64,000 bases of DNA from the NCBI GenBank assembly GCA_002722255.1, contig PBLD01000001.1, positions 459,401-523,400 on the forward strand, read 5' to 3'. Under the pieces are notes generated by a model, which made no database searches, had not been told where the DNA came from, and worked only from the letters and a program-made list of their open reading frames with translations. Shown here in pieces: positions 25,970-35,091 of this stretch. How positions within the stretch are numbered: position 1 is the stretch's first letter; each line of letters starts with the position of its first letter. Origin of the DNA: Winogradskyella sp. Its GTDB lineage: Bacteria > Bacteroidota > Bacteroidia > Flavobacteriales > Flavobacteriaceae. A program made the position numbers and the translations under genes.

Positions 25970-28900
25970 TGCTTTTGAAATATTCTTGAATCTTTTTCTT
26001 AAAATGATTCTGCAAAGGTAGTGCTTGTCTATTTAATATTTCAGTAGTATTAAAGTATTGTTTTGCCGTTGGAATTTGACTAGGATTGTTAGTATTGAAA
26101 TCCTTCTTATTTGTTTCAGATTCACGTTTCGTATCCTGACCTTGCATAAAGGTGGCATTTTCTAATTTTAATAATTGATGCTGTACATCCATCATCTTTT
26201 GAAGCGTTTGATTTGTGAAACCATAGTTCAATAAATCCAACTCTATATCTTCCATTTGCTTTATCAATTCGCCAGCAGATTCAATCTTTCCTTCCTTAGA
26301 TAAACGGTCTTCTAGTGCCTGACGTAATTGTTGTTGTTGCTGGTAAATTTTAAATAATTCTTCATTCTGTTCTTCTCTTCCACCTTCTCCATAACCATCA
26401 TTTTGTTCTTCTCCATTATCATCTCCATTAGAACCGTTTCCGTTTTTACCATTTTTCCCTCCTTTTCCATTTTCTCCTTTGCCGTCTTTTCCGTTTTGGC
26501 CTTCACCACCTTCTTGATTACCTTCTCCATTCTGTTGGCCATTCTTTCCGTTCTGTCCACCTTTACCTTGTTGTTCTCCAGACTGTCCATTCTCACCGCT
26601 TTGCCCACTTTGACCTTGATTACCACTCTGTCCTTGCTCACCTTGTTGTCCTTGTTCACCTGGTTGTTTTCCCTCTCCTTCTTTGCCTTCGCCACCTTCT
26701 TGTCCTGGTTTTTCACCTTCGCCTTGCTGTCCTTCTTCTCCTTGCTTTCCTTGCTCGTTCTTTTTTATTCCTTCTTCCATTTGCTTATTAAGCTCTTCTT
26801 GACTCATAATAATATCCGGAAGTTGCTGACCTCCTCCACCTCCGGAACCCGAAGCGGAATTCATTTGCATCTCCATATTATCTAAAACATCACTGAGAAA
26901 ACTGGCCAATTCATTACTCGCTGTAATGACATATTGCTGAGAAGACACACCTTGATATAAACGATTTTCAGTTAATTGACCAAGCGCTTTATCTATATTG
27001 AAATACACTTCTGTGATTTGCTCATTTACCTTCTCAGAAATCTTTGGTTGACGCAAAGACAAGGCAAACAAACTATCATCAATATGCTCAAAATGCTCTC
27101 TTAAATTGCTTTGGTTAATGATGTACTTACCGTATTTGTTATTATTGATATCAATATTCTCAAAAGTATTCATCAATGCTTCTTGGTCGAAAGAAAACAA
27201 TAAAAGATTCTCAAGAATTTGACGTAAAGCATCAGCATCTTCAGAAGTTTGGTCGCCTCCACCTCCGCCTCCACCAGACATCATTTGCATCATCTGCTCA
27301 CTCATCTGCTTCATCTTTTTAGCAGCTTTTTTCTGCTTTTCCTGAGCGTTTTGTTGTTGTTCTTGCGCTTCACTAGGTTTACCTTCACTTTCTTTCTCTT
27401 CCTTCTTCTCAAGCGCTTCTTTAGCTTCCTTTTGGTCAAACTTTACACCATCTTCTAAAAACTCATCTACAGGAACATTCATCGGTTTTTGTAAACGTCT
27501 ATCCTCTTGTTTTAAATCATCGATATCTTTTTGAAGCTTTTCAAATTCTTTATTTAATTCATCTTGCTTTTCTTTGGTGTTCTCTTTGTCTTTATTAGAA
27601 AGTTCTTCTTGCTTCTTTGCTAAATCGTCTAATTGATTAGCAATTTTTTCAGCCTTTTTCATTACATAAAAACGCTTGGTCAACTCTAAGAGTTGTTTCA
27701 TACTACGTTTTTTGTTTTTGTTTTGTTTGGCTAATTCTTCAAGCTTTTGGGTAAACTCTTCTTTGTTGATTTTATCTTTCAGCTTTTCTAATTCTTCAAG
27801 CAATTTTTCATCTTGCTTTAGCTTTTCTTCGTTCTCTTTTAGACGCTCTTTTAAGTCTTCTTTGAATTGGTCTTCTTTCTTTTCTTCCTGAAATTCTTCT
27901 AAATTATTCTGCAACTTTTTGTTGAAATTTTTCATCAACTGCTCTTGCTGCTTTTGACGTTTCAGAAAGTCTTCAAATTTCTTTTTATCGTTGAAATTAA
28001 GTTCTTGCTTTTCCTTTTGAGTTTTAGAAAATTCTTCAAGCTTTTTGTCTTGCTCTTCTAATTTTTCAAACGTTTTGCCAATATCCTTTATCGTTTCATT
28101 CTGCTCTTGCAACTGCTTCTGTTCTTCTTCATCCTTAGTTAATTTTCGGTAACTAAACACACTACTTTTTGTGCGCTTGTAATTGTGAATAGCATCATTA
28201 TCATAAACCTCAAAATACAATTGGTAGCTGACGCCTTCTTCCAAATTGAATTGGTTTGGAAACGCACTCACAAACTCACTGAAATTAGATTTTGAAATGC
28301 TAATCGGCTCTACAACTTTCTGAGTTTCATCTTCTGTTGGATAGTACACCAAATTCAATTTTGACAAGCCAAAATCGTCACTCGCCTGACCATAGAAATA
28401 CATACTTTGTTGGTCTAAGGAATCGATTTGCATTTTAATGTTGAGCTCAGGATGCAAATCCTTGACCACCGAAATATTGTAAGCCAGATTTTCGTAATCC
28501 TTTAGGTTCTCATTACTAGTTGAAATGCTGTAATTATAGTTTCTGAATAATCGCTTGGTCGCTTCAAAATTGTTGTTGTCATTTATTGAAAACGTCAAGG
28601 TGTCTTCGGCATAAATGTGAACCGCATTTGTGGCTTTGGTCATTGCTTTCCAAGTGACTTTAGTCCCTTCTGGAACAACGGCAGAACCTGTACTTTTTAA
28701 TACCTCATCTTGTTTTTGTGTGTACGATGGATAGTCTAACAGCATTTCAAAATTGACCAAGTTTGGTGTGTTTACAACCTGTAACTCATACGATTTTGAA
28801 TTGACATCGTTAGCTGATAAACTAAATTCTATATTGCTTTTCGGAAGATTGAACGTGTATTGAAATTCGCCTGGTGCTACCTGTTGCAAATAATACGATT

Positions 28901-29600
28901 GACCATTGAATTGAATCTGAGCATTCTCTGGAATAACATCTCCTGCGGTTTTTACCTTCAACTTAAAGTCCTTACCTTCAATAGCTTGTAAGTTTTCATT
29001 CAGAACAAAAAATTGAAAAGGTGCTGGTGGCTCATAAGCTGTTTTGTAGTTGACTACACGCTCGTAGCTATCACTAAACCAATCGATTTTTCCTGTAAAA
29101 TAAGACAACAAAATGATGATTACAGGAATAGCTGCATATTTTAAATACTTGGTATTAGTCTTAAAATTGATTGCCGATTTAAAGGGAATAGGTTGCAACT
29201 CTTGCGATTTCTGCTCTATGCTTGCCAATAATAAATCGGATTGTTGTGGACTTTGGTTCAACTGAAGTACATTCAACAATTTATCGTTGACTTCAGGAAA
29301 ATGATTGCCTATTAATTTTGAAGCGGTTTCGTAATCAATGCCTTGTCTAAGATTGAATAAATGTGCTAACGGAATGGCAATAAACTTAACAAACAACGCG
29401 AGCTCAACGGCCACAAACACCCAAAATAAGATGGTTCTTGCTGTTGGGTTGAGCCAAAACACATATTCTACAAATAGCGTAATAATGAGATATAACAAGC
29501 CAATGGCGAAAAATAAAATTGCGCCTTTTAGCAATTCATTAGTGTAATATTTTTTAATGAATTGCTGTAGTTTGTTTTTTATGGTTTCGAAATTGCTCAT
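25962..29600 (-). CDS. Very large DUF4175 family membrane protein with collagen-like tract
   Basis: 1212 residues. Three predicted membrane helices in the first 170 residues (about 24-47, 55-78, 153-170), then an extracytoplasmic beta-rich region (190-490), a long Lys/Glu/Gln coiled-coil region (about 495-760), a GGGGGGG run, a helical region (800-920), and a Gly/Gln/Glu/Asn-rich collagen-like tract at about 945-1075. Fits DUF4175, a Bacteroidota family of unknown function. Ends in a helical segment. Low-complexity codons create long spurious frames on both strands. Single-copy gene overlapping ybeY. Confidence 0.85.
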   Translation of the reverse strand: MSNFETIKNKLQQFIKKYYTNELLKGAILFFAIGLLYLIITLFVEYVFWLNPTARTILFWVFVAVELALFVKFIAIPLAHLFNLRQGIDYETASKLIGNHFPEVNDKLLNVLQLNQSPQQSDLLLASIEQKSQELQPIPFKSAINFKTNTKYLKYAAIPVIIILLSYFTGKIDWFSDSYERVVNYKTAYEPPAPFQFFVLNENLQAIEGKDFKLKVKTAGDVIPENAQIQFNGQSYYLQQVAPGEFQYTFNLPKSNIEFSLSANDVNSKSYELQVVNTPNLVNFEMLLDYPSYTQKQDEVLKSTGSAVVPEGTKVTWKAMTKATNAVHIYAEDTLTFSINDNNNFEATKRLFRNYNYSISTSNENLKDYENLAYNISVVKDLHPELNIKMQIDSLDQQSMYFYGQASDDFGLSKLNLVYYPTEDETQKVVEPISISKSNFSEFVSAFPNQFNLEEGVSYQLYFEVYDNDAIHNYKRTKSSVFSYRKLTKDEEEQKQLQEQNETIKDIGKTFEKLEEQDKKLEEFSKTQKEKQELNFNDKKKFEDFLKRQKQQEQLMKNFNKKLQNNLEEFQEEKKEDQFKEDLKERLKENEEKLKQDEKLLEELEKLKDKINKEEFTQKLEELAKQNKNKKRSMKQLLELTKRFYVMKKAEKIANQLDDLAKKQEELSNKDKENTKEKQDELNKEFEKLQKDIDDLKQEDRRLQKPMNVPVDEFLEDGVKFDQKEAKEALEKKEEKESEGKPSEAQEQQQNAQEKQKKAAKKMKQMSEQMMQMMSGGGGGGGDQTSEDADALRQILENLLLFSFDQEALMNTFENIDINNNKYGKYIINQSNLREHFEHIDDSLFALSLRQPKISEKVNEQITEVYFNIDKALGQLTENRLYQGVSSQQYVITASNELASFLSDVLDNMEMQMNSASGSGGGGGQQLPDIIMSQEELNKQMEEGIKKNEQGKQGEEGQQGEGEKPGQEGGEGKEGEGKQPGEQGQQGEQGQSGNQGQSGQSGENGQSGEQQGKGGQNGKNGQQNGEGNQEGGEGQNGKDGKGENGKGGKNGKNGNGSNGDDNGEEQNDGYGEGGREEQNEELFKIYQQQQQLRQALEDRLSKEGKIESAGELIKQMEDIELDLLNYGFTNQTLQKMMDVQHQLLKLENATFMQGQDTKRESETNKKDFNTNNPSQIPTAKQYFNTTEILNRQALPLQNHFKKKIQEYFKSND

Positions 29601-29652
29601 CAGTACTATTCTAACTTACTAAACTACAATTTTATTTTAATTGATGATTTCC

Positions 29653-29660
29653 TAAATTTG
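29653..29660 (+). promoter_or_regulatory. Predicted -7 box for the alkB-like gene
   Basis: TAAATTTG, a TAnnTTTG match 50 nt upstream of the ATG at 29711, in the divergent gap with DUF4175. Confidence 0.45.
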
Positions 29661-29710
29661 GTAAGATTGTGTTAATTTAGAGGGATTAACTGTTAATAAT
29701 CAGCCTATAA

Positions 29711-30754
29711 ATGAAAGACCTTAAATATTTAGCGGCATTTTCAATTCCAATTATGGCAGTTTTAGGACTTAGTTTTCAGGGCTATTGGGTTTGGGCTACA
29801 CCTCTTTTTGCTTTTGTTTGTATTCCCGTTTTAGAGCTTATTTTTCCTGTGGACACTACTAATCTTCAATCTGAAGATGTAGATAGCAGACTAAAACGTA
29901 AGATTTTTGATTGGCTGCTTTACCTCAACTTACCCATTGTTTATGGTATTGTAATCTATGCTTTGATTTTAGTTGCTCATCAACCTTTGGAAACTTATGA
30001 GTTTGTCGGACTTATTTTTTCCGTTGGTATTGTTTTAGGCGTTAACGGCATTAATGTTGGTCATGAACTTGGACACAGACAACAAACCAACGAACGCTTT
30101 TTGGGCAAGGCCTTGCTTCTACCCTCTTTTTATATGCATTTTTATATTGAACATAATTTTGGGCATCATCTTCACGCTGCAACACCAGAAGATCCTGCAA
30201 CCGCAAAATACAATCAAAGTGTGTATTCGTTTTGGTTGACGTCTACAATTAGACAATATTTTAATGCGTGGAACATTCAGAAAAAGCTTTTGAAGAATAA
30301 TAAGCAATCCTTCTTTTGTTTTAAGAATGATATGTTGTGGTACACTGTTTTTCAACTGTTGTATTTGGTTTCTGTTACACTACTTTTAGGAACTACAGCG
30401 TTACTTTTTGCTATTTGTGCAGGTGTTGTCGGTTTCATTCTTCTAGAAACTGTCAACTATATTGAACATTATGGTCTATTGCGCTTAAAAACTAAATCTG
30501 GTCGTTACGAGCGTGTAAAAGAAATACATTCGTGGAACTCTAATCACGTTATCGGTCGTATTGTGCTTTATGAATTAACACGACATAGCGACCACCATTT
30601 TAAGTCTTCAAAAAAATATCAAATCTTAGATTGCCACGGTGATAGTCCACAAATGCCTTTTGGCTATCCAACTTCAATGGTTTTGGCTATGGTGCCACCA
30701 CTTTGGTTTAAGATTATGAATAAGCGTGTGCCGAGAAGTATGGTGTTAAATTAG
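29711..30754 (+). CDS. alkB: Alkane 1-monooxygenase (AlkB-type integral membrane di-iron enzyme)
   Basis: 347 residues with several predicted transmembrane helices. All AlkB histidine boxes are present: HELGH (118-122), HNFGHH (148-153), the AlkB-diagnostic NYIEHYG (249-255) and RHSDHH (291-296). Terminal hydroxylation of alkanes or fatty acyl chains with O2 and electrons from rubredoxin is the family reaction; no rubredoxin or rubredoxin reductase gene is adjacent. It is about 50 residues shorter than Pseudomonas AlkB. Physiological substrate is not determined by sequence. Confidence 0.92.
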   Translation: MKDLKYLAAFSIPIMAVLGLSFQGYWVWATPLFAFVCIPVLELIFPVDTTNLQSEDVDSRLKRKIFDWLLYLNLPIVYGIVIYALILVAHQPLETYEFVGLIFSVGIVLGVNGINVGHELGHRQQTNERFLGKALLLPSFYMHFYIEHNFGHHLHAATPEDPATAKYNQSVYSFWLTSTIRQYFNAWNIQKKLLKNNKQSFFCFKNDMLWYTVFQLLYLVSVTLLLGTTALLFAICAGVVGFILLETVNYIEHYGLLRLKTKSGRYERVKEIHSWNSNHVIGRIVLYELTRHSDHHFKSSKKYQILDCHGDSPQMPFGYPTSMVLAMVPPLWFKIMNKRVPRSMVLN

Positions 30755-30781
30755 TTTTCAGTCTCTGTCTTCAGTTCGCAA

Positions 30782-30815
30782 AACTTTGAACTTTAAACTT
30801 TGAACTTTGAACTTC
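30782..30815 (+). repeat. Heptanucleotide tandem repeat (AACTTTG)
   Basis: Four full units plus a partial: AACTTTG, AACTTTA, AACTTTG, AACTTTG, AACTTC. It overlaps the predicted -33 region of the gltX promoter, giving a TTTG every 7 bp. Confidence 0.85.
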
Positions 30816-30830
30816 AAAAATTTATCTTTG
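30799..30830 (+). promoter_or_regulatory. Predicted gltX promoter (-33 TTTG / -7 TATCTTTG)
   Basis: -33 TTTG at 30799-30802 and -7 TATCTTTG at 30823-30830, spacer 20 nt, 84 nt upstream of the gltX ATG. The -33 motif is one of several offered by the heptamer repeat. Confidence 0.55.
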
Positions 30831-30861
30831 CCGCTGTTCTGGTTAGCACTTGCTTTTGAAG

Positions 30862-30887
30862 ACACTTCGACTGCGCTCAGTGTGACA
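30862..30887. repeat. REP-like palindrome in gltX leader
   Basis: ACACTTCGACTGCGCTCAGT followed by GTGACA: arms ACACT/AGTGT with inner complementary bases, ending in TGACA like other palindromes here. It lies 28 nt upstream of the gltX start. Confidence 0.7.
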
Positions 30888-30914
30888 ATCAGACTTAATT
30901 TTTGAAATTATATT

Positions 30915-32456
30915 ATGTCAAAAAAAGTACGTGTGCGCTTTGCGCCTAGTCCAACAGGACCTTTACATATTGGTGGTGTAAGAACTGCTTTATTCAATTA
31001 TTTATTTGCCAAAAAGCACAATGGCAATTTTGTGTTGCGTATAGAAGATACCGACCAAAACCGTTATGTGGAAGGTGCTGAAGATTACATTGTAAAATCT
31101 TTAAACTGGTGTGGTATTCCGTTTGATGAAGGTCCAGGTAAAAACGAGAAATTTGGTCCTTACAGACAAAGTGAACGTAAGCATTTATATAAACAATATG
31201 CCGAACAGCTTATTGCTAAGGGTAAAGCCTATTACGCTTTTGATACTGCTGAGCAGCTGGATGGACATCGAAAACAACATGAAGCCGAAGGCAAAACTTT
31301 TATCTATAACTGGCATAATAGAGAAAAAGGACGTTTGGTAAATTCTTTAGTACTTTCAAAGGAAGAAACTCAAGCAAAGATTGATGCTGGTGAAGATTAT
31401 GTTGTTAGATTCAAAATGCTAGATACTAAAAATGAGGGTTCTCATCAAACCATAAGAACTAGTGACAAAATCAGAGGTTCGGTATCTTTCCAAACAGAAT
31501 TGCTAGATGACAAGGTAATTTTCAAAAGTGATGGTATGCCAACCTATCATCTTGCTAATATTGTAGACGACCATTTAATGAAAATCACGCATGTGATTCG
31601 TGGTGAAGAATGGTTGCCATCTTTACCTCTCCACATAAAGCTTTATCAAGCACTTGGTTGGCAAGACTCTATGCCAGAATTTGCACATTTGCCTTTAATC
31701 TTAAAACCAACAGGAAAAGGAAAATTAAGCAAACGTGATGGTGATAAATTAGGATTTCCTGTATTTCCATTAGCTTGGACAGACCCTAAAACCAATGAAG
31801 TTTCCAGAGGTTATAAAGAGGATGGTTACTTTGCTGAAGCTGTGGTTAATTTCTTAGCATTTTTAGGTTGGAATCCTGGTACAGAGCAAGAAATTTTTAG
31901 TTTAGAGCAATTGGTGAATGATTTTGATTTAGCAAGAGTTAACAAAGCTGGTGCACGTTTTGATCCTGATAAAACCAAATGGTTTAACCATCATTATATG
32001 CAACAGCAATTAGACTTGGAATTAGCAATAGAATTTCAAGCAAAAAACATTTTGTTGAAAGATATTGATGTGAATTACATTGCTTTAGTTGTTGGTTTAA
32101 TTAAAGAACGTGCAACGTTTGTAAGCGATTTTTGGGAATTGAGCCACTTCTTCTTTGTGTCGCCTACAGATTATGACGAAAAAGCGTCTAAAAAGGCTTT
32201 AAAAGAAGGTACAGATGAGATTTTAAATAAGGTTATTGAATTGGTGAATTCGAGCGAAGATTTTACGGTAGAAAACCTTCAAACCAATATAAAAGGCTGG
32301 ATAACTGACAATGAAATTGGTTTCGGAAAAGTGATGATGCCATTACGTTTAGCACTTGTAGGTGCTTTACAAGGACCAGATGTGTTTGAAATTATGTATA
32401 TGATAGGTAAAGCCGAAACCGTTAAGCGTATTGAGGCTTTGATGAAGACGATTTAA
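30915..32456 (+). CDS. gltX: Glutamate--tRNA ligase
   Basis: 513 residues, class I aminoacyl-tRNA synthetase. PSPTGPLHIGG at 11-21 holds the HIGH-type motif; the KMSKS-type motif is KLSKR at 270-274. Charges tRNA-Glu with glutamate (and tRNA-Gln is handled separately by glnS at 35 kb, so a discriminating enzyme is expected). Single gene; convergent with an outer-membrane protein gene across a REP-like palindrome. Confidence 0.97.
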   Translation: MSKKVRVRFAPSPTGPLHIGGVRTALFNYLFAKKHNGNFVLRIEDTDQNRYVEGAEDYIVKSLNWCGIPFDEGPGKNEKFGPYRQSERKHLYKQYAEQLIAKGKAYYAFDTAEQLDGHRKQHEAEGKTFIYNWHNREKGRLVNSLVLSKEETQAKIDAGEDYVVRFKMLDTKNEGSHQTIRTSDKIRGSVSFQTELLDDKVIFKSDGMPTYHLANIVDDHLMKITHVIRGEEWLPSLPLHIKLYQALGWQDSMPEFAHLPLILKPTGKGKLSKRDGDKLGFPVFPLAWTDPKTNEVSRGYKEDGYFAEAVVNFLAFLGWNPGTEQEIFSLEQLVNDFDLARVNKAGARFDPDKTKWFNHHYMQQQLDLELAIEFQAKNILLKDIDVNYIALVVGLIKERATFVSDFWELSHFFFVSPTDYDEKASKKALKEGTDEILNKVIELVNSSEDFTVENLQTNIKGWITDNEIGFGKVMMPLRLALVGALQGPDVFEIMYMIGKAETVKRIEALMKTI

Positions 32457-32462
32457 ATTAAG

Positions 32463-32487
32463 ATCCTGAAACAAGTTCAGGATGACA
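32463..32487. repeat. REP-like palindrome between convergent genes
   Basis: ATCCTGAAACAAGTTCAGGA is the core: arms ATCCTGAA/TTCAGGAT (32463-32483), followed by GACA. It sits in the 43-nt gap between gltX and the convergent outer-membrane protein gene. Confidence 0.8.
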
Positions 32488-32499
32488 ATTCATAAATTA

Positions 32500-33180
32500 C
32501 TAAAATGTAATAATAGCAGTAAAGGCAATCATAGACTGGTTGCCTTTAAATTTGTTATCATTTGTACCAACGCTAAGGTCTTCATCATTTAATTTTCCTA
32601 AAATATTAGTAAAACCATAAATGTATTGTGCTCTTAGTCTAAACGCACCAAAACCAGCTGATAAACCCACTGCTCCATTCACATTAAAGTTTGAAATTTT
32701 AGAAATATCTTCGGTTAAAAGTGTATCGTAATCCGATATAATATAACCTTCTTTAGAGCTATCTTTAAGTTCTAAATCTCCATTATACTGGAGCATCGGA
32801 CCTAAATCTAAGGTTAAATTACTTCCTATCAACTTAGCATGAAATAAAAATGATAATTGTGCCGTAAGTAACTTATATTCTACAAATTCTTCGGTAGGGT
32901 TAGCTAATGAAAAAGCAGCAATATCAATGTTATTTTCAGATAGAAGAATGTTGTAACTTACGTTATACCATTTGTGAGGAATATCTACTGAAGCAGATAA
33001 ACCACCTATAAAACCAGTATTCTTTTTAGTCACAAAATTATCTGTAATAATATCAAACTGTGTTACTCCTCCTTGTATACCAACACCATTTTTTATGGCA
33101 TAGCGCTTATGTTGGGCGTAAGTAAGTGTAACAAAAGCCATACTAATGACTACTAATAGGATGTATTTAAGTTTTTTCAT
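32500..33180 (-). CDS. Outer membrane beta-barrel protein (PorT-like)
   Basis: 226 residues; signal peptide to about TYAQ (22), then alternating beta-strand pattern with glycine-aromatic turns (NGVGIQGGVTQFDI; TGFIGGLSASVDI; VGLSAGFGAFRLRAQYIYGF) and a terminal ..IAFTAIITF strand ending in Phe, as for outer-membrane barrels. Belongs to the broad outer membrane beta-barrel group found in Bacteroidota; specific role unknown. Confidence 0.8.
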   Translation of the reverse strand: MKKLKYILLVVISMAFVTLTYAQHKRYAIKNGVGIQGGVTQFDIITDNFVTKKNTGFIGGLSASVDIPHKWYNVSYNILLSENNIDIAAFSLANPTEEFVEYKLLTAQLSFLFHAKLIGSNLTLDLGPMLQYNGDLELKDSSKEGYIISDYDTLLTEDISKISNFNVNGAVGLSAGFGAFRLRAQYIYGFTNILGKLNDEDLSVGTNDNKFKGNQSMIAFTAIITF

Positions 33181-33259
33181 GATTTACTGATGAATTGCCG
33201 GTAAATATAGTTTAAATTAGTACAAACATATTTTCTAACCATTATTTAATAAAATCACT

Positions 33260-34192
33260 ATGGATTTTCCTATTTATTTAGTTCCAATTATATTTTTTGG
33301 ACTCGTTATTTTAATTTCATCTTTCTTTATTGTAAAGCAACAAACTGCAGCAGTTATAGAGCGTTTTGGACGTTATCAAAGTATTAGACACTCTGGTTTA
33401 CAAATAAAAATTCCATTGGTAGACAGAATTGCTGGTAAATTGAGTTTAAAAATTCAGCAGTTAGACGTTATTGTTGAAACCAAAACTTTAGATGATGTAT
33501 TTGTACGCTTAAAAGTGTCTGTACAATATATGGTTATTAAGGAAAAGGTTTATGATGCATTCTACAAATTAGACTACCCTCATGAGCAAATTACAAGTTA
33601 TGTATTTGATGTGGTACGTGCGGAAGTACCAAAAATGAAATTAGATGACGTTTTTGTACGTAAAGACGATATTGCTATTGCAGTAAAATCTGAATTGAAT
33701 GATGCTATGATGGATTACGGTTACGACATCATTAAAACCTTAGTAACAGATATAGATCCTGATGCACAGGTAAAAGCTGCTATGAACAGAATTAACGCTT
33801 CTGAGCGTGAAAAAATTGCAGCGCAATACGAAGGTGATGCGCAACGTATTTTAATTGTTGAAAAAGCTAAAGCTGAAGCAGAAAGTAAGCGTTTACAAGG
33901 GCAAGGTATTGCAGATCAAAGACGTGAAATTGCTCGTGGTCTGGAAGAGTCTGTTGAAGTATTAAACAGAGTTGGTATTAACTCACAAGAAGCTTCTGCA
34001 CTTATTGTTGTAACACAGCATTATGATACGCTTCAATCTATTGGTGAAGAAACAAATAGTAACTTAATTTTATTACCAAATTCACCACAAGCTGGTAGCG
34101 ATATGTTGAACAACATGGTAGCTTCTTTTACGGCTAGTAACCAAATTGGTGAAGCGATGAAAAATGCCAAAAAGAAAAACGATGACAAATAG
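33260..34192 (+). CDS. SPFH/stomatin-prohibitin family membrane protein
   Basis: 310 residues: N-terminal hydrophobic helix (about 4-24), then SPFH domain beginning QQTAAVIERFGRYQSIRHSG, ending in a charged coiled-coil (AASEREKIAAQYEG type, REKIAAQYEGDAQRI; KAEAESKRLQGQG). Bacterial stomatin-like proteins oligomerise in membrane microdomains, often with an NfeD partner; none is adjacent here. Monocistronic with a strong terminator. Confidence 0.93.
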   Translation: MDFPIYLVPIIFFGLVILISSFFIVKQQTAAVIERFGRYQSIRHSGLQIKIPLVDRIAGKLSLKIQQLDVIVETKTLDDVFVRLKVSVQYMVIKEKVYDAFYKLDYPHEQITSYVFDVVRAEVPKMKLDDVFVRKDDIAIAVKSELNDAMMDYGYDIIKTLVTDIDPDAQVKAAMNRINASEREKIAAQYEGDAQRILIVEKAKAEAESKRLQGQGIADQRREIARGLEESVEVLNRVGINSQEASALIVVTQHYDTLQSIGEETNSNLILLPNSPQAGSDMLNNMVASFTASNQIGEAMKNAKKKNDDK

Positions 34193-34210
34193 TCTCTTCT
34201 ATTATAAACA

Positions 34211-34238
34211 AAAAACCGAAGTTTTCACTTCGGTTTTT
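34211..34238. terminator. Bidirectional terminator
   Basis: Perfect arms AAAAACCGAAGT and ACTTCGGTTTTT with a TTTC loop, then further T, between the convergent SPFH and DUF1761 genes. Confidence 0.92.
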
Positions 34239-34254
34239 TTTATGCTTTAATTTA

Positions 34255-34731
34255 TTATTTCCAACCACAAAGTATGGATCCCATAATGGCTAAGGTAACT
34301 ACCCAATAGACTACATTGATTAAAATATACTTCCATCCTTTTCTTTCAAAAAGTGCATTAATTCCTAAAACTGGTAGTACAAAAAATAATGCTCCAATAG
34401 CTCCATGTAAAGCTCCGTGGCCATAATTACGATGCATGTTTCCAAACTCAGCCATAAATGCTTGAAATGATTCTGCATCAGGATTTGTAAAGGCTAATTG
34501 TTGCGCTGCTACTTGATGAATTACCATACCATTTACAGTAAAGGCTAACATAAAAGATAAAATCAAAGTAACACCAAAGATTACAGCAATGTTACCTGTT
34601 TTCATTTTTTCTTCAGTCATTCCTGAAGCTTTCATCCAAGCAGTTCCTAGTACGCTTGGGTTGTACCAAATTGCACCGATTAAAAGTGGTACGATAGCTG
34701 CAACCACAATGGCTAAAAAATTTAACTCCAT
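34255..34731 (-). CDS. DUF1761 domain-containing membrane protein
   Basis: 158 residues with four predicted transmembrane helices (about 5-22, 47-67, 107-128, 138-156). Features of DUF1761: LIGAIWYNPSVLGTAWMKASGM after TM1 and a conserved GALHGAIGALFFVLP segment. Function unknown; inner-membrane location expected. Single minus-strand gene. Confidence 0.85.
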   Translation of the reverse strand: MELNFLAIVVAAIVPLLIGAIWYNPSVLGTAWMKASGMTEEKMKTGNIAVIFGVTLILSFMLAFTVNGMVIHQVAAQQLAFTNPDAESFQAFMAEFGNMHRNYGHGALHGAIGALFFVLPVLGINALFERKGWKYILINVVYWVVTLAIMGSILCGWK

Positions 34732-34826
34732 AATGTTGTTGTTATAGTTAGTATTTTAAATGTACAAAAAAACCTCTAAGTCTATAACAAAGAGGTTCTG
34801 TTTGGTAATATTATATTGCTACTTTA

Positions 34827-35033
34827 TCAGCTTTTAGAACTTTGATTTTCTAATAAAGACTGTAGCTGCTCTAAATAATTCTGTAAGTCTTTATTATCTA
34901 AAGTAGCCTGACCAGAATTATTAGGTAAAGTACTTCTAGTTTCATCAAGATACTTGATTAATTCTGGGTGATGATCTTCAATCTCTCTGGTTAATGCTGC
35001 TATTTTAGTGAGTATTTGCTGTGTTGTATCCAT
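34827..35033 (-). CDS. Small conserved hypothetical helical protein
   Basis: 68 residues, predicted all-helical, charged, with no signal or membrane segment (TQQILTKIAALTREIEDHHP...). It keeps an ATG start, lies between DUF1761 and glnS on the same strand, and its composition (Leu/Gln/Glu heptads) looks like a real protein rather than a shadow frame. No function recognised; small proteins like this with an HPEL-I-Y motif occur in Flavobacteriia (recollection). Confidence 0.7.
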   Translation of the reverse strand: MDTTQQILTKIAALTREIEDHHPELIKYLDETRSTLPNNSGQATLDNKDLQNYLEQLQSLLENQSSKS

Positions 35034-35091
35034 AATATTTTACTTTCCTATAAACTAAACATTATAAAGTACAATCTCTACTAAACAATTG

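Noticed and set aside
26312..26716. 134-residue minus-strand frame inside DUF4175
   Set aside because: Off-frame reading of the same repeat tract; Lys/Met-rich with no start context.
26403..26885. 160-residue open frame on the plus strand within the DUF4175 gene
   Set aside because: Antisense shadow of the low-complexity Gly/Gln/Glu tract; its own sequence is Phe/Ser/Leu-rich and resembles no protein.
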